Assembly (NCBI GenBank): GCA_033239125.1
Contig: BSWB01000002.1
Coordinates: 7,473,001-7,537,000 of the forward strand
Direction: 5' to 3'
Length of the DNA: 64,000 bases
DNA from: Fagopyrum homotropicum
Taxonomy: Eukaryota; Streptophyta; Magnoliopsida; Caryophyllales; Polygonaceae
The notes under the pieces are model-generated. The model saw only the letters and a program-made list of their open reading frames with translations, did no database searches and was not told the DNA's origin. The position numbers and the translations under genes are program-made. Every line of letters begins with the position of its first letter. Position 1 is the stretch's first letter. Positions 47,063-58,869 of this stretch are shown here, in pieces.

Positions 47063-48848
47063 GAATTAATTAGAGAAATGGGGCTCCTTACATTTTACTT
47101 TTGTAAAATGGGCTTCTAGCTAAAATAAATACAAAGTAGGCCTGTATCTAGTAAATTAGGGCAGTGTTGGAACTTGAAAATGAAATGATGGTTCTTCTCC
47201 CAAATTTAAATTTGATAAGACGGTACTATTCTCATTCTTTGCCTCCTCCTTCCTTGCCTCTGAACCGCCAGCGACCTTCCTTGCCTCTCAACCACCATCA
47301 CCCTCTTATTCTCCTTCTCTATTACCACCGCCCTCTTCTTCTTCCTCCCTTGACCGCCGACCTCTTCTTCTTCTCCCTCTCCTAAAACCGCCGACCTCTT
47401 CTTCTTTCTCCCGTGAAACCGCCATCGTGTTCTTCTTCCTCCCATGAATCGTCGCTCTATTCTTCCTCCCCTCTGAACAACATTCGCCCTCTTCTTCCTC
47501 CCCTGAAACTGCCTCTCTATCCTTCTCAGATTCCGGCGAGTCTCCCTTCTTCTGCTCAGATTCCGGCACCCTCTTTCAGTCTAGGGTTTACTCATGCCGT
47601 CATTGAGGCAGAAGAACGTAGGATGGCCGCCGATTCTGGCGAGGCTACAGTTCGTGAGGAGGCTAAAGTGTTCGAGTCTGCCATTGATGATGGAATTGGT
47701 AAGTCGTACTACCCTTGAGTACCATCAAATGTGTGAGCACTTTGGGTATGTATGAGCCTTTGGGTATGTAACATGTATGAGCAGTTTGGGTATGTATGAG
47801 CACTTTGAGTAATGTGTAAGCACTTTGTGTATAATTCTTGGCCATGAATTGAGTAATTGATTACTCCCTGAATGTATTTACTGCATTTTTTAGGTATTGC
47901 TTTGAAATGAGTAATGTGTGAGCATTTTGGGTATGTATGAGCACTTTGAGTAATGTGTGAGCTGGGTATGTTTTCTGAGTAATGTTTTTTGAGTAATGTG
48001 TGAGCACGGGATTGGAGCCAGCAACCACCAACCTCCTCGGTCGTCTTCTCCCTCGAGAGCCACCAAGCACCATGATCGCCTCCGCCGTCTTTTTCATCTT
48101 ACCCAAGTATGTAGGGAAGATATTTTGCAGGATAGGTGGGTAAGCTTGCAGTGGGTAAGGTTGTTTATTTTGGGTAGAAACTTACGTGAGAATGTTAACA
48201 CATTGTTGGTTAACAAAACTGGGTCGTTATTTTTTGGGTATGTTAGGTGTGTCACCTTTTTTGTATGTTGTATTACGATTTATGTTTGATTAACCAAAAT
48301 TTCGATTTCAATATTGAGATATGCACTTACCATGTTCGATGTACTACACTGACAACCATATAAACAAATCACTTACCCAAACATATCAATATCTTACAAA
48401 ACACTTACCCAATCATATCAAACCTGAGTATGTAGATTTGTATGTATTTTGGGTAATAACTACGTACATACCCAAAAAATTACTACATTGACAACCATAC
48501 AAACAAACCACTTACCCAAACATATCAATATCTTACAAAACACTTACACAATCATATCAAACATGAGTATGTGAATTTGTATGCATTTTGGGTAATAACT
48601 ACATACCCAAAAAAAATTACAGGAAACCAATCTGGCCCAACAATTTTCTCCAGAAATGTCATTCAAATATGCCATCAATCAACTCAATTTTTGCACAGCA
48701 GTCAGCAGTCATCAATCAACTCTTTTTTAGCCTTTTTGTACTATATAAAAACTAGCCTGCAAAATAGGAGCCCATTTTTTTAACTTAATTTTGGAGGGTC
48801 CTATATTCCAACTTTCTTATGTAGAAGGCCCAATATGCCAATTCAGCC
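47063..48848. mobile_element. MULE-like insertion (1786 bp) with 9-bp target-site duplication
   Basis: TTTCTTGAT occurs at 47054-47062 and again at 48849-48857. Removing one copy and the insert restores the sequence found unbroken next to MLP copy 1 (near 38450: CACAATTTCTTGATTCA). The ends are only imperfect inverted repeats (AATGGGGCTCCTTACATT against TATTGGGCCTTCTACATA). A 9-bp duplication is typical of Mutator-like elements. Inside are CT-rich sequence, an exon-like stretch ending in a perfect donor (ERRMAADSGEATVREEAKVF, 47613-47700) and tandem repeats, as in gene-capturing Pack-MULEs. No transposase. Confidence 0.75.
47718..48620. repeat. Tandem repeats in the MULE-like insertion
   Basis: 47718-48010 is a degenerate array of GAGCACTTTGGGTATGTATG-like units. 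48341-48480 and 48482-48615 are two copies of a unit of about 141 bp containing CACTTACCCAAACATATCAA. The word GGGTA/TACCC occurs throughout in both orientations. Confidence 0.8.
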
Positions 48849-49396
48849 TTTCTTGATTCACAAATTTGAAAATGCATACACATTTCTTTTTTGACATAAT
48901 TGACCAAATGAAACACGACAAGAAGCAATGAACAACGCAGGTATTCATGCGATTGCACACATTATTCTACCCGATGCATGATTAAAGTTAAACACTTACA
49001 CTTCGAAACATACATAGAGGTCAAACTAAGATTCATAATGATGATCATCGATTTTCTTGGTGAGTTCAACCGCAGCGTCCAATAATCTGTGTGGATCAGT
49101 TACACCTTCGTGAAGTTTCTCATACTCGATAGTCCATTTGACTATATTCAAGTCTTCACCTTCGGGTATCACTTGGATTGTAACTTCAAAGCTCTTGAAC
49201 TCTTCTAGAAGATCTCCCTCTACTGCAACCAGCTTCACAAGCTTATTCTCCTCGTCTATGATTTCAAACCTCTCTTTTAAATCGTAGGATTTCCCATCTG
49301 CATAACCGTAAATTTTAAATAGTTCAATATACTATTTATTGTTACAAAGTCTTATTTTCTAGTTCAAAATTGGATTTTTAGGTAGAGGCTTCGAAT

Positions 49397-50079
49397 TAAG
49401 GTTGTTCAAACTAGACATGGGTACGGTTTAGACTAAACCGTCAAACTGGCGGTTTCCAAACCGGTCCAAACCGCCGGTTTTCAAACCGGTCCAAACCGCC
49501 GGTTTTCAAACCGGTCCAAACCGCCGGTTTGGCCAAACCGTGAGTTTGCGTTTGGTTTTTTTTTTTAAAATGGACCAAACCGGCTGGTTTGGTCCTCAAA
49601 AACGCCGGTTAACTGCCGGTTTGGTCCGGTCTGGTCCAGTTTTTCAATTTTTTTTTAATAAACCGGCTAAACCGCCGACCAAACCGGCGGTTTAGGTTAA
49701 ACCTAAACCACCGGTTTGGATTTATACGGTTTAGGTTTAGGTTTGCGACCCATGTCTAGTTCAAATGGTCCGGACTGGACCGGGCTATAACTCTCGGACT
49801 AGACCGCTTTACTGCTAGTGTGAACGGTACATGGACCGGATCACGGTCCGGTCCAATACGGTTCAGTCGGACCGTTTTATTGTTTAAAAAAAAATTGTAT
49901 GGATTAAATCCGCTCCTGTCGAGGTTTGGACCGGACCGGATCTTCTTCTTATTCAAAAAAAAATTAAAATGTAAATTAACGGTTCGGACCAGACCGGACC
50001 GTAATATCATGGACCGGACTGGACCGGACCGTAATTTTCGGTCCGGTTTTCCGGTCCGGTCCAAAGCCGTGCAACCATA
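49397..50079. mobile_element. hAT-type MITE (683 bp) in the MLP copy 2 intron
   Basis: A perfect 8-bp duplication CTTCGAAT (49389-49396 and 50080-50087) flanks TAAGGTTGTTC ... GTGCAACCATA, imperfect inverted ends in hAT style. The interior is rich in GGTCCGGACC-type palindromic words. It contains another hAT element at 49412-49758. Confidence 0.85.
49412..49758. mobile_element. Nested hAT-type MITE (347 bp)
   Basis: Perfect 11-base inverted ends TAGACATGGGT / ACCCATGTCTA. The 8-base flanks GTTCAAAC (49404-49411) and GTTCAAAT (49759-49766) match at seven of eight positions. The interior consists largely of AACCGGTCCAAACCGCCGG-type repeats. It is inserted near the left end of the outer hAT element. 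Confidence 0.85.
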
Positions 50080-50375
50080 CTTCGAATATTGGGCCCGAAA
50101 GTATAAAACTTGATCCAACCTTATATATTACCTATAGTATAGTTCCAAGTGATGACGGATCCGGGCTTGCCGAGTTCACCCTCGTGCAAGTCGGAGGTTT
50201 GAATGAGCTCCGGGTGGATGTTGGTCATCTAATGCGGGGCTTTACTCCACAACGCATGAAACAAGTCTCCACTTGATGTGATTTCGACTTCGACCTCAAT
50301 CTTTCCTGTTAGAGCCATTATGTTATAAGTACGTACGTGTGGGCGTGATTCAATTGTAAGTAATATCGTTGCCCT

Positions 50376-50378
<3 letters not shown>

Positions 50379-50422
<44 letters not shown>
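50379..50422. repeat. (TA)n microsatellite in the MLP copy 2 promoter
   Basis: About 44 bases of TA repeats, 60-105 bases upstream of the MLP copy 2 start codon. Absent from the matching position of copy 1. Confidence 0.95.
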
Positions 50423-50424
<2 letters not shown>

Positions 50425-50556
50425 GTCACGGTAAAAACGTAGTTCTCACTGGTTGCTTGCAAGTAACAACAACGATATAAAATTTAGTCTAAGATTTTTA
50501 AAATTGATCTTTGCAGCTGTATGCATACTCTTTGTCATGTTGGCAAAATCTGCTTG

Positions 50557-51141
50557 AAAAGATTACCCACCCTGGCTAGAATCAAAGCTTGGAACATGAT
50601 TGATAATGACATCTGCAAGTTTTGCAAGAGCGCGACTGAGAATGATGAACATCTATGATCCCATTGCAGCTACGGTTCCCTCGTTCTTGATATTGTATCT
50701 CGATGGACCTAAACACCCTACCCAACCCCCTATCTTAGAAACATTTGGAGCTGGCTAAGTACGTGCACTATTCAAAAGCCCAAGCTGATTGATTGCATCC
50801 GGGTAGCCTCCATCATCTCCTTCACTTACCATGTTTGGATTGTTCGAAACAATTTGCTCTACAACAACGAGTTCACTAGAGTTGTTGACTGTGCTGGCGC
50901 TATTATCAAATCCATCAAACTTTACTTTGAAGCTAACTGGATGGATAGATCCCCCTCTACTCTCCAAATTGTTGAGATGCTGAACCTCCATCTCGCCTGA
51001 GTCTGTCAGTTCCTCATCTCGTGTGATCTAGCCGGACCCTTGATTTTTGTCTAAAATGCTTCACTCCTTTGTAATCTGAACTTGATCTCTTCTGTATCTC
51101 GTCCTGTATATCCATTCTTAATACAATTAACATTTAAAAAA
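50557..51141 (+). mobile_element. 5'-truncated LINE (585 bp) with poly(A) and target-site duplication
   Basis: It encodes the zf-RVT end of an L1-type LINE (NDICKFCKSATENDEHL, then the HVWIVRNNLLYNN region) with stops, and ends in a short A-run near 51135. AAAATCTGCTTG flanks both sides (50545-50556 and 51142-51153). The homologous region upstream of MLP copy 1 (near 39570) lacks it, so the site is a confirmed insertion. Confidence 0.88.
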
Positions 51142-51153
51142 AAAATCTGCTTG

Positions 51154-51790
51154 TAAATGAATGGTATTGAATATTGTATTGATCGATGTTGCTTTTCTTG
51201 GACTTCAATTTTATGAGGTTAGTGATTGGATATACTCGTATACAGTATAGTCATTATGCATGAGATTAGTGATTGGATATACTCGTATACAGTATATTCA
51301 TTATGCATAATTCATTTTCAATGAGGTAGTGGAGATTTTTGGGCGGTTTAATTTTTTTATAAAAACAGTTTTATATTTTATTATAGGCTTAAATTTTTTG
51401 TAGATTATGAAAATCTATTAATCGTTTAATAGGGGTTAATTTGTGAATTTTTTTTTTCATGAATTTAACAAAAAAAACAACTTAAAAATAATTAAATGAG
51501 TTAGAAGGGTATTTTTGGCCTAAATTAATAAAAGTTAATGAAAATTTTACAAATTAAAATAGCTTTCTCAAGTAGCTTAAAAAGCTCTATCTACAGTTGG
51601 ACAAATGTTTACCATTATATAGGGATGACAATTTCATGCGAATCCGATGGATACCCGACCACCCAATCCATCATAATGGGGTGAAAACCCGGTATAAAGC
51701 GGATGAAATCGGATGGCGGGTGAACGCTTCATCCACCCACCACCCGACCCATCATCCATCCACCAATTTGACCCGTTTCACCAGCTTTAA
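51154..51790. other. Spacer left of the Ty3/gypsy element
   Basis: 51154-51250 is still homologous to the MLP copy 1 flank. A small direct repeat (GATTAGTGATTGGATATACT twice, near 51220 and 51263) is present. 51610-51780 is rich in ACCCACCACCCGACC words, resembling part of a MITE. Confidence 0.45.
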
Positions 51791-53929
51791 TGTAATAGCT
51801 AGGATTTTCGAATTCTAATTAATGTTGATTAACTTAATCATTGATAGCAATTGCCATATAACTCGCGAAGATTTCGCAAGTGATGAGTAAGAGTCCCACC
51901 GTTATGTTCCTGGCGTAATTTTGGGTGTTTGGGAAAATTTTTACTTTTTCCCCCGGGTAATTATTTTTACCCTCCGGTGTTATTTGGAGCATTTGGGAGC
52001 TCCAATTTATAAAAATGCAGTTGAGAGAAATAATCAGGACATCGGATATGTCCTAGATATGAAATAACATGGAGAGGCAAAACGGCCAAAAGAGTCGCTA
52101 TTTCGTTTCTTAATGGCTAAGAAAGACGATTTAGGAATACACGTTTTCCGAGGCAGTTGTGGAATAATTATCCATACAATATTCCATATTTAATGTTCCA
52201 ATCTCGAGAAGTTTGGAGAAAGAGGTTCGACCCGCCTTTGGATCGGTTAAAGGATAATTATCGACTTTACTAAAGGATAATTATCGTCTTCACTATAAAT
52301 AGCGGAAAATCCTTTATTAATTCATTTCATTTCACGTTTTCTCGTAAAAGCTCTGATTTCTCTCAACCTTCAAACTCAGATCTACTCTCCGTTTCTAATC
52401 CGATTTCAATTCCGTTTGAGTTTCTGAATTCCTCTCTTCATTCTCTTCATATCGGTACCGAGTTTCTACATTTCCGAGTATATGGAGGGTTGGTCGAGCA
52501 TATATGTCACCAGGCAGGTTCCGTCGCTCAGATTCCGGTGAATTTGATGTTGTCCATGCGTAGCCTGCGTCGCTGTGATTCCGAATCTTCTTTCAGATCG
52601 TCAATCGGGTTAGTAACGAATAAGTTATGAATTTATTCGTTTTCTGTACTGCGATTTGGCCTAAATTGACTTTAGGCTTGTCAAAATGGATAATTAGAAA
52701 TTCCATTATGGTCGTTATATTATTCTGGTGATTATGGATAGTTTGTTTGATGAAATCTGATGACAGGATGTTTAGAAATTGCCTGCGGGCAAAACGTTAT
52801 TCTGGCGGAATCTAATTAATTAATTAAAGGTTAATTAAATAAATTGGGATTAGAATTGAGATTGAGGAATGTTGATTAGATAATACCTTGAGATTTGAGG
52901 AATTGTGAGTTATGTTGAGATATTGAGGTTTAGTTGGTTGTGAGGCTCATAGATTGAGTATGATCCTTATGGATCCCTTTGGGTCTAGGTGTGACCCCTT
53001 TGATGAATAGAGGTTGATATATCTATGTATGCCTTGTTATTAGGCAGTGTCCCTCTCGGGATTGGAGGTTGATCGTGGTTGAGTTTGTACGAGGTTGAGG
53101 TAAGTCCGTAGGACTTACTTAGCTACCATCCCTATATTGGGTGTTTGCATGAGTGGTGTGTGCTTTATATGTTTGCTATGATATCATGAGTTGTCGTTTT
53201 TATCGACCTATGTTCTATTGACTGCCCCACTGCGTGGCTGTGATAACCTTTCCCTTTCATCCCGCCGTGGAGTCTGGGAGGTTCTCTGATGTCGGGCCAG
53301 ACTGGTTTACAAGAAGGGCGCAATCCACTCCCACAGGGTACACGGATTGTGTGACCGATACTCGTACAACTGGACATTGTACTCAGAGGCGGGGATGTAT
53401 CGGTCCTCGTGTCACATACTTTCATCTATCTATATATATATATATATACGGTTTTTGAGTGAATGGTTATTATATAAAGATAATAAATGGGTAAATGTGT
53501 GATAGCATGCTGATGTGTTTATCTTTCATGATTGTGCTTGTGCTTATGCATTACCTCATATATGTATGGTTAGCTAACGGTTTCATACCGTGTTGTAGAT
53601 GTTTACAGGTTAGGCGCTACTGGGTGATCTGGCAGGGTGACAGGCCGAGGACTCTCGTACATTAGGTGGTTGGTTTGGGGTTGTTGTGTTTCCCCTCTTG
53701 CGTGAGGATGATCTTTTGTACCTCCTATGTGAGGATGTCGTTTTATATACTCGGCTATGTTGTTGTGTAATTTGGGTCGTACAGTTTATACTGTTTTATG
53801 TATTTGTTTTATATATGTCAGTGCCATATTGTAAGGTCTAGTGAACTTGTTGTCAGGCTAGGGTCAGGATCCATTGTGAGATCCTAGCCCAATGTGACAC
53901 TCCGAGTCCCGCGGATTCGGGGTGTTACA
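51791..53929 (+). mobile_element. Ty3/gypsy LTR, copy 1 (2139 bp)
   Basis: Starts TGTAATAGCTAGG and ends GGTGTTACA (TGTAA/TTACA inverted ends). A TATA box TATAAATA is at 52294-52301. It is followed within five bases by TGGTATCAGAGCCC (53934-53947), a primer-binding site for initiator tRNA-Met. It is nearly identical to 58870-61004; the length difference is mainly a (TA)n tract near 53433. Small frames inside it (53165-53458, 53884-54093) occur in both LTRs and are not genes. Confidence 0.95.
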
Positions 53930-54229
53930 GAGTTGGTATCAGAGCCCAGGTTGACAACAATGGCACTTGCTACCTGCAATGAGGTTTGATAGGTAAAATA
54001 AACAGAGCCCACATGGGATCTGACGTTTTCAAAGGTTTTGGTTTTAAGTGTGGTTTTGGGATAGAATGTACGAGAAGTCGTCACCTCTGCCATGGATCTC
54101 TGCAGCGTAGATATGTATATATATCTGTGTGTACTATGGATTATGTGGATGTATTATATATATATATATATATATCGATAGCTATGGCATATATATAGCC
54201 TTATAAGATTATGTGCGTATATCCTACAG

Positions 54230-55049
54230 ATGACTCAGACTAGAGCAGTATCTGTAGTGGGATGAGGTAGGGGTACACCCCCTCTTCCTCTAGTGGTGAT
54301 AGGTCAGGGACCAGTTTCCGCTGTTGTTTCGCCTATGGCAGAGAACGAGTTTGAAGAGGCTGATCATGTCTCCATGAATAGATCCAAGTTTCAAGAATAT
54401 ATGTAACAAGTATATGAAGCGGTGATAGGGGGTAGATCCACACCGGATTTACCAACAATTGTGAGACCAACTGAAGCTTCTGGATCCGAAAAGAAGCAAT
54501 GGACTGAATCAATTACTGGAGAAGCGAAGATGATGAATGGGGAACCAAGTCCAATATTAGGACAATCTAGTGATCCTTTGACCATGAAGATGACTAGCAA
54601 GGAACTACAGTGTTTTAATTGTGTGGAAGTTGGGACACTGACGAGCTGTGTGCCCAAAGGCGCCCATCATATGCTTTACGTGTGGTAAAGCGGGGTATAG
54701 AGCGAAGTTTTATCGACGGGGCAAGGCGTTGCCTTTACAAGTTCCCTCTCGGAATAAGATCATTCAAGGTGGACGACGAAGATTGAGTTACCCTTCAGTT
54801 GCACAGGTTGCAAGAATGAGACAATTATGTTACAATTGTGGCTATCCAGATCATTTGCGTTCTGAGTGCCCTTTGGCACCGATAGCTTGTTTCATATGTG
54901 GTGAACTAGGCCATCTGGCCCCTTTTTGTCAGCAAGGTAGTTTTTCTTCCCAGCAAAACCTTCCTCTTTCCGGTGTTGAAAGAGTGGAAGTGGAAGCTAT
55001 AGTGAGGACCTCAGTGATACTTGAGGAGCATAGATCTAAGATCAAGTGA
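54230..55049 (+). pseudogene. Ty3/gypsy gag remnant with four CCHC-type knuckles
   Basis: Starts MTQTRAVSVVG and is then interrupted by a stop; a second stop lies near 54403. The nucleic-acid-binding part shows four knuckle-like units: CFNCVEVG...C (damaged, with a frameshift near 54645), CFTCGKAGYRAKFY (last cysteine lost), CYNCGYPDHLRSEC and CFICGELGHLAPFC. The last two are intact CCHC motifs. The same defects occur in the copy at 61307-62126. Confidence 0.85.
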
Positions 55050-55659
55050 TGATATGTAGTGGAGCTACGGGAGTTAGCTGTTACAAGTACCATTCTCGTT
55101 AATGGTTTACCTAGTGGAGTTTTGTTTGTTATGAGTGCTATGCACTTCTTGTCTTTCGATGCATGCGTTAATGGTTGATCTTTGATATATAGTAGAAGGT
55201 GGACTTTCCTTTACAGGATTACCAGTTAGGGGTTTGAGGTACCCGCGAGATATGTGTTTGTTCCCTTATTCCGGGACTTGTGTATGGCTTGTAGACTTCT
55301 TTGTCATGCTGTAGGTGCATGAGGAAGTCATTATGTGTATGGATTGTATGAATAGATACCATGCAGTGTTAGATATTAATAGTAAGGCTATTATAGTCTT
55401 TACTGAGATGGTAATTAGAGGTCTTCTAAGGTTAAGACCTTTGAAGAGACGGGTTTGTCATCAGGACTGTACGAGCAGCGAGCTGATAGCACAGGGATGT
55501 GACGCCTTCTAGTGTTATACCATGAAGGAGCGAGATAGTCCAACAATGGAAGGTATTCTAGTTGTTTATGAGTTTATAGACGTGTTACTGAACCGTCTAG
55601 TTTCCACCTCAACGGAGTGTGGACATTGTTATCGAGTTGAAGTATGATACAAGATTGAA

Positions 55660-58190
55660 TGGGAAAGCCACACTATATGGTGCTTGTTGAGATATTGTAC
55701 TGATAACTTGAAAAGTTGATCGAAACGGGTTTACCCTAGTGGGTTCCATGTTCCGTATTGACAACCTGATGACTTAGCTTCAAGAAGCAATTGGGTTTTC
55801 AGGATTCCTTTGTGCTGAAGATATCCCTAGTCATGGATGAGAGAGCAACATGTGTATGAGATAGAATCCCATACCCGTTATGGACACTACGAGTTTGTAG
55901 TGATGTCATTTGGGTTGACAAATGTTTTAGTAGTTTTTATGGAGTTGATGAATAGTATCTTCATCGACTTCCTTGATTAGTTGGTGGTGGACTTCATGGA
56001 TGACATGTCGGTATACTCTCATAGCAGAGAATAGTAGACCGATCGTCTAAAGACCGTTCTACAGATTTTGAGAGATAGAGGGTTGTATGCTACGCTCTCT
56101 AAGTGTAAGTTGAGATGCCAGTGGTAGCCTTTTTAGGCCATGTTGTCTCCGCCAGTGGGATCATGGTTGACCTGGCGAGAATCAAGTATGTTGTAACATG
56201 GGAGATACTGATGAACATTAAGGAATACATAGTTTTCTCGGCTCAGCCAATTGCTACCAATGCTTTGAGGAAGGATTTTATATGATTACGTATTCATTGC
56301 GAGTCTTTTGAGAAGACCACCATAACTACATGATGAAAGCAGTGTGTCTAAGTTTTGAAGAGTTGAGGAGGCATTTGACCTCTACTTCCATTATGTTGTA
56401 GTCAGAAGATTTTTGGGATCCCGTGATTTACGGTGATACATCCCAATTAAGTCTGAGATGTGTATTACTATAGAGGAGTAGGGTTATTGATATGTGTGTT
56501 TACAACTGAGAACGTATGATGAGAACTACCCGACTCATGATTTAGAATTAGTAGTGGTAGTTCAAGCCTTTAAGTTTTGAAGACCGTACCGGTGTAATCT
56601 TCATGTCAGATTTCTATAGATCGTAGAAATCTGAAGTATATTTTATGCAACAGGGGTTGAATAACCGTCAGTGTTAAGAGATTAAATTGATCAAGACTTT
56701 GACTTGAAGATTCCATATCATTTAGAGAAGTTGAATGTTGTCGCCGATAACTTGAATGGAAAGACGCTCCAAGAGAAGATGATTGTGAGACTGATAGTTC
56801 AGCCTCAGCTTTAGAGAGATCTAGCTTGGCTAGAGTTGGACAATCAGTTCCTTAATGAGGATACCCAGTTATACCTCAGAGGTTCTACCTGGTCTGTTGG
56901 ATGAGGTCCAACAGAAGCAGGAGACTTGCCCGGCCTTGACAAGGTTTAGAGAAAGGATGTCTCGTACTGAGGCACCATAGTTGTCCATGGGAGTAGATGG
57001 ACTGATGAAGAGTCATGACCACTTTTGTGTACCTGTTGATGCAGATGGAGACAGAGAATATTATGGTATACCCACTGTACGCCTTATTCAGTACATTTAG
57101 GTCCAAATAGAGTATTTCCGATCTAGAGATAAGCCCCACCCACTACCAGTGCAGTAGTAGAATTTGGGAGGACATCTCTATGGACTTTTTATGGGATTGT
57201 GACCTAGTTGAAGATTTATGTTATCTGGACTGTTGGTAACAAATTAATAAAACTGGCACGTTTCATTTCTATCAAAAGAACGTGGCTAGTGAATGAATTG
57301 GTTGAGGAGTACACTAGACAAATAGTGAGACTCCATGATATACCGAGAACGATCATTTCTAATCGAGATGGATGTTTTTACTTTGAGATTTTAGGCAGTA
57401 GATTCAGACTGCTTTGGGGACGAGTCTGTACCTCATGACTACACTTCACCCCCTGACAGATGGTCAGTTAGAGAGGATCATCTAGATCTTAAAGATCTAT
57501 TATAAGTTGTAAGTCGAATGGGAAACGTGGATGGTTATATTACCTTCCATTAATGAGTTTATTATATAACAATGAAGGACGTGCATCTTTCTGGGATGGC
57601 CCTATGAGACAATATATATAGACATAGATGTCGTATATCCTTATGCTAGAAGTGATCTAGCAGTAGTAGTGGAATAACACCTGACCAGATTCAGGATTTT
57701 ATAGTTCGAGTAACGATGATTAAAGGAAGAGTGTCGGCTCTACATAGTCGCCAGATTGTGTGTGTAGACAAGAGGTGTTAACCTCTAAAGTTCAAGCGAG
57801 ATTTCATGTCCGGCTGTAAGTATCTCAGCTGCGAGACGTTAGACGTGTTAATATGAAAAGAGAACTGAGTTCCAATATGATGGTTTATTTGAGATCGACC
57901 AGTACGGAGAAGGTAGCATGATGTTTAGCTTTGCCTATGAGATTAGAGGATATCCACCCAGTGTTTTATATGTCTCAACTGAGGAAGTATATACCAGACT
58001 CGAGACACCTTGTGAGTTACGATGATTGATGGTTGAGTCCAACCACACTTTTTTTTTGAGCATTCGATTACATTCTTGGAATGAGATATGAAACGCTTGC
58101 ATTCGAAAGACATTGCCATATTGAGGATATGATGGTCAAGATGAAGACCTGAAGAGGCTATGTAAGAGACTGAGGATAGTGTCCTGAGGA
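55660..58190 (+). pseudogene. Ty3/gypsy pol remnant
   Basis: With stops and frameshifts the RT reads RYGHYEFVVMSFGLTN, VVDFMDDMSVYSHS and NIKEYIVFSAQPIATNALRK-like pieces (55870-56300). RNase H reads YGDTSQLSLRC...RQLRTYDENYPTHDLELVVV (56430-56580), followed by YHLEKLNVVADNLNGK. Integrase and its C-terminal region are recognisable only in pieces, and RLHSKDIAILRI...ETEDSVLRNY (58095-58190) resembles the chromodomain-side end. No segment is intact. Confidence 0.8.
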
Positions 58191-58359
58191 ACTATCTAGA
58201 GTATATGTTGGGACAGACCCATTTGCGGGAGCACGAGTAGATCTTAGTGTTATCTTGATGAATGTTGTGCTTATGTGCTTATATGCTTTGATGTGTTATT
58301 CCATGCTAGATGTGATGTGATTTATGATCTTAGTAGATCTTGATGTGCTAGTGTGATGT

Positions 58360-58800
58360 ATGTTATAGCTGGAGATGATTACTTCCTCCACGCTACCCGA
58401 GTATGATTATATTTATAGCTGGAGATGGTTCTTTCCTCCATGCTATTTGAGTGGGATTAGGATTCAGCTGGAGATGGTTCTTTCCTCCATGCTACCTTGA
58501 TGGACATAGTTCAGTGGAGATGTGATTCCTCCATGCGATATATATGTTTATGGGTTGGCTAGAGACGTATTTCCTCTATGCATGTGATATGTTTTGGCTA
58601 GAGATGTGCTTCCTCTATGCCTTGTGATGTGGTATGGCGAGAGACGTGATTCCTCTACGCCTTTGGGTAGCGTTATGGCCCTGTTTCCTGGAGTGATGAT
58701 TCCTCCATGTTTATACTTGAGGTTATAGATTGTTATAGGTTGTGATCTTTTGAACGGAGATGTGATACCTCCGATAGAAAGAGGGAGAGTTAGACCTCGG
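58360..58800. repeat. GGAGATG...CCTCCATGC tandem array before the 3' LTR
   Basis: About eight degenerate units of roughly 45-60 bases, each with GGAGATGGTTCTTTCCTCCA or GGCTAGAGATGTGCTTCCTC followed by ATGC. Each unit contains a short inverted pair (GGAGA...TCCTCC) and could form a small hairpin. It lies between the end of pol and the purine tract. Confidence 0.85.
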
Positions 58801-58869
58801 CGTATGGGTCCGAGCGGATTTGGGAATTGTTCAAGTTTCGGGACGAAACTTTTTTTTAGGGGTATGTGA

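Larger units (their letters stand above)
49026..50318 (-). pseudogene. Bet v 1/MLP-like, copy 2, with stop at codon 30
   Basis: The same two-exon structure as copy 1 with identical exon lengths: 50318-50132 (187 bases) and 49297-49026 (272 bases). The N-terminus is MALTGKIEVEVEITSSGDLF, the glycine loop is HEGELGKPGSVITWNYTI, and the C-terminus is VTDPHRLLDAAVELTKKIDD. Codon 30 is TAG (50231-50229), where copy 1 has GAG; everything else is in frame, so a single base change separates it from an open gene. The intron holds two nested hAT elements, and the promoter has a 44-bp (TA)n tract. It may be a recent pseudogene, an allele, or a sequencing error; re-initiation at the ATG directly after the stop would remove the first 30 residues. 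Confidence 0.88.
53930..58869 (+). mobile_element. Ty3/gypsy internal region, decayed
   Basis: In order: primer-binding site, gag with zinc knuckles, then protease/RT/RNase H/integrase and a chromodomain-like end, all broken by many stops. It ends in a tandem-repeat region and a T-rich/purine tract (ACTTTTTTTTAGGGGTATG) directly before the next LTR at 58870. The pol order RT-RNase H-integrase and the FMDD-type RT motif identify Ty3/gypsy. It cannot encode its own proteins. Confidence 0.9.

Noticed and set aside
47206..47569. Lys/Glu/Arg-rich minus-strand frames
   Set aside because: They are low-complexity translations of a CT-rich tract in the MULE-like insertion.
53165..53458. Paired frames of 86 and 74 residues, repeated at 60244-60537
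   Set aside because: They lie inside both LTRs on opposite strands and are repeated only because the LTRs are duplicates. No motif and no coding context.
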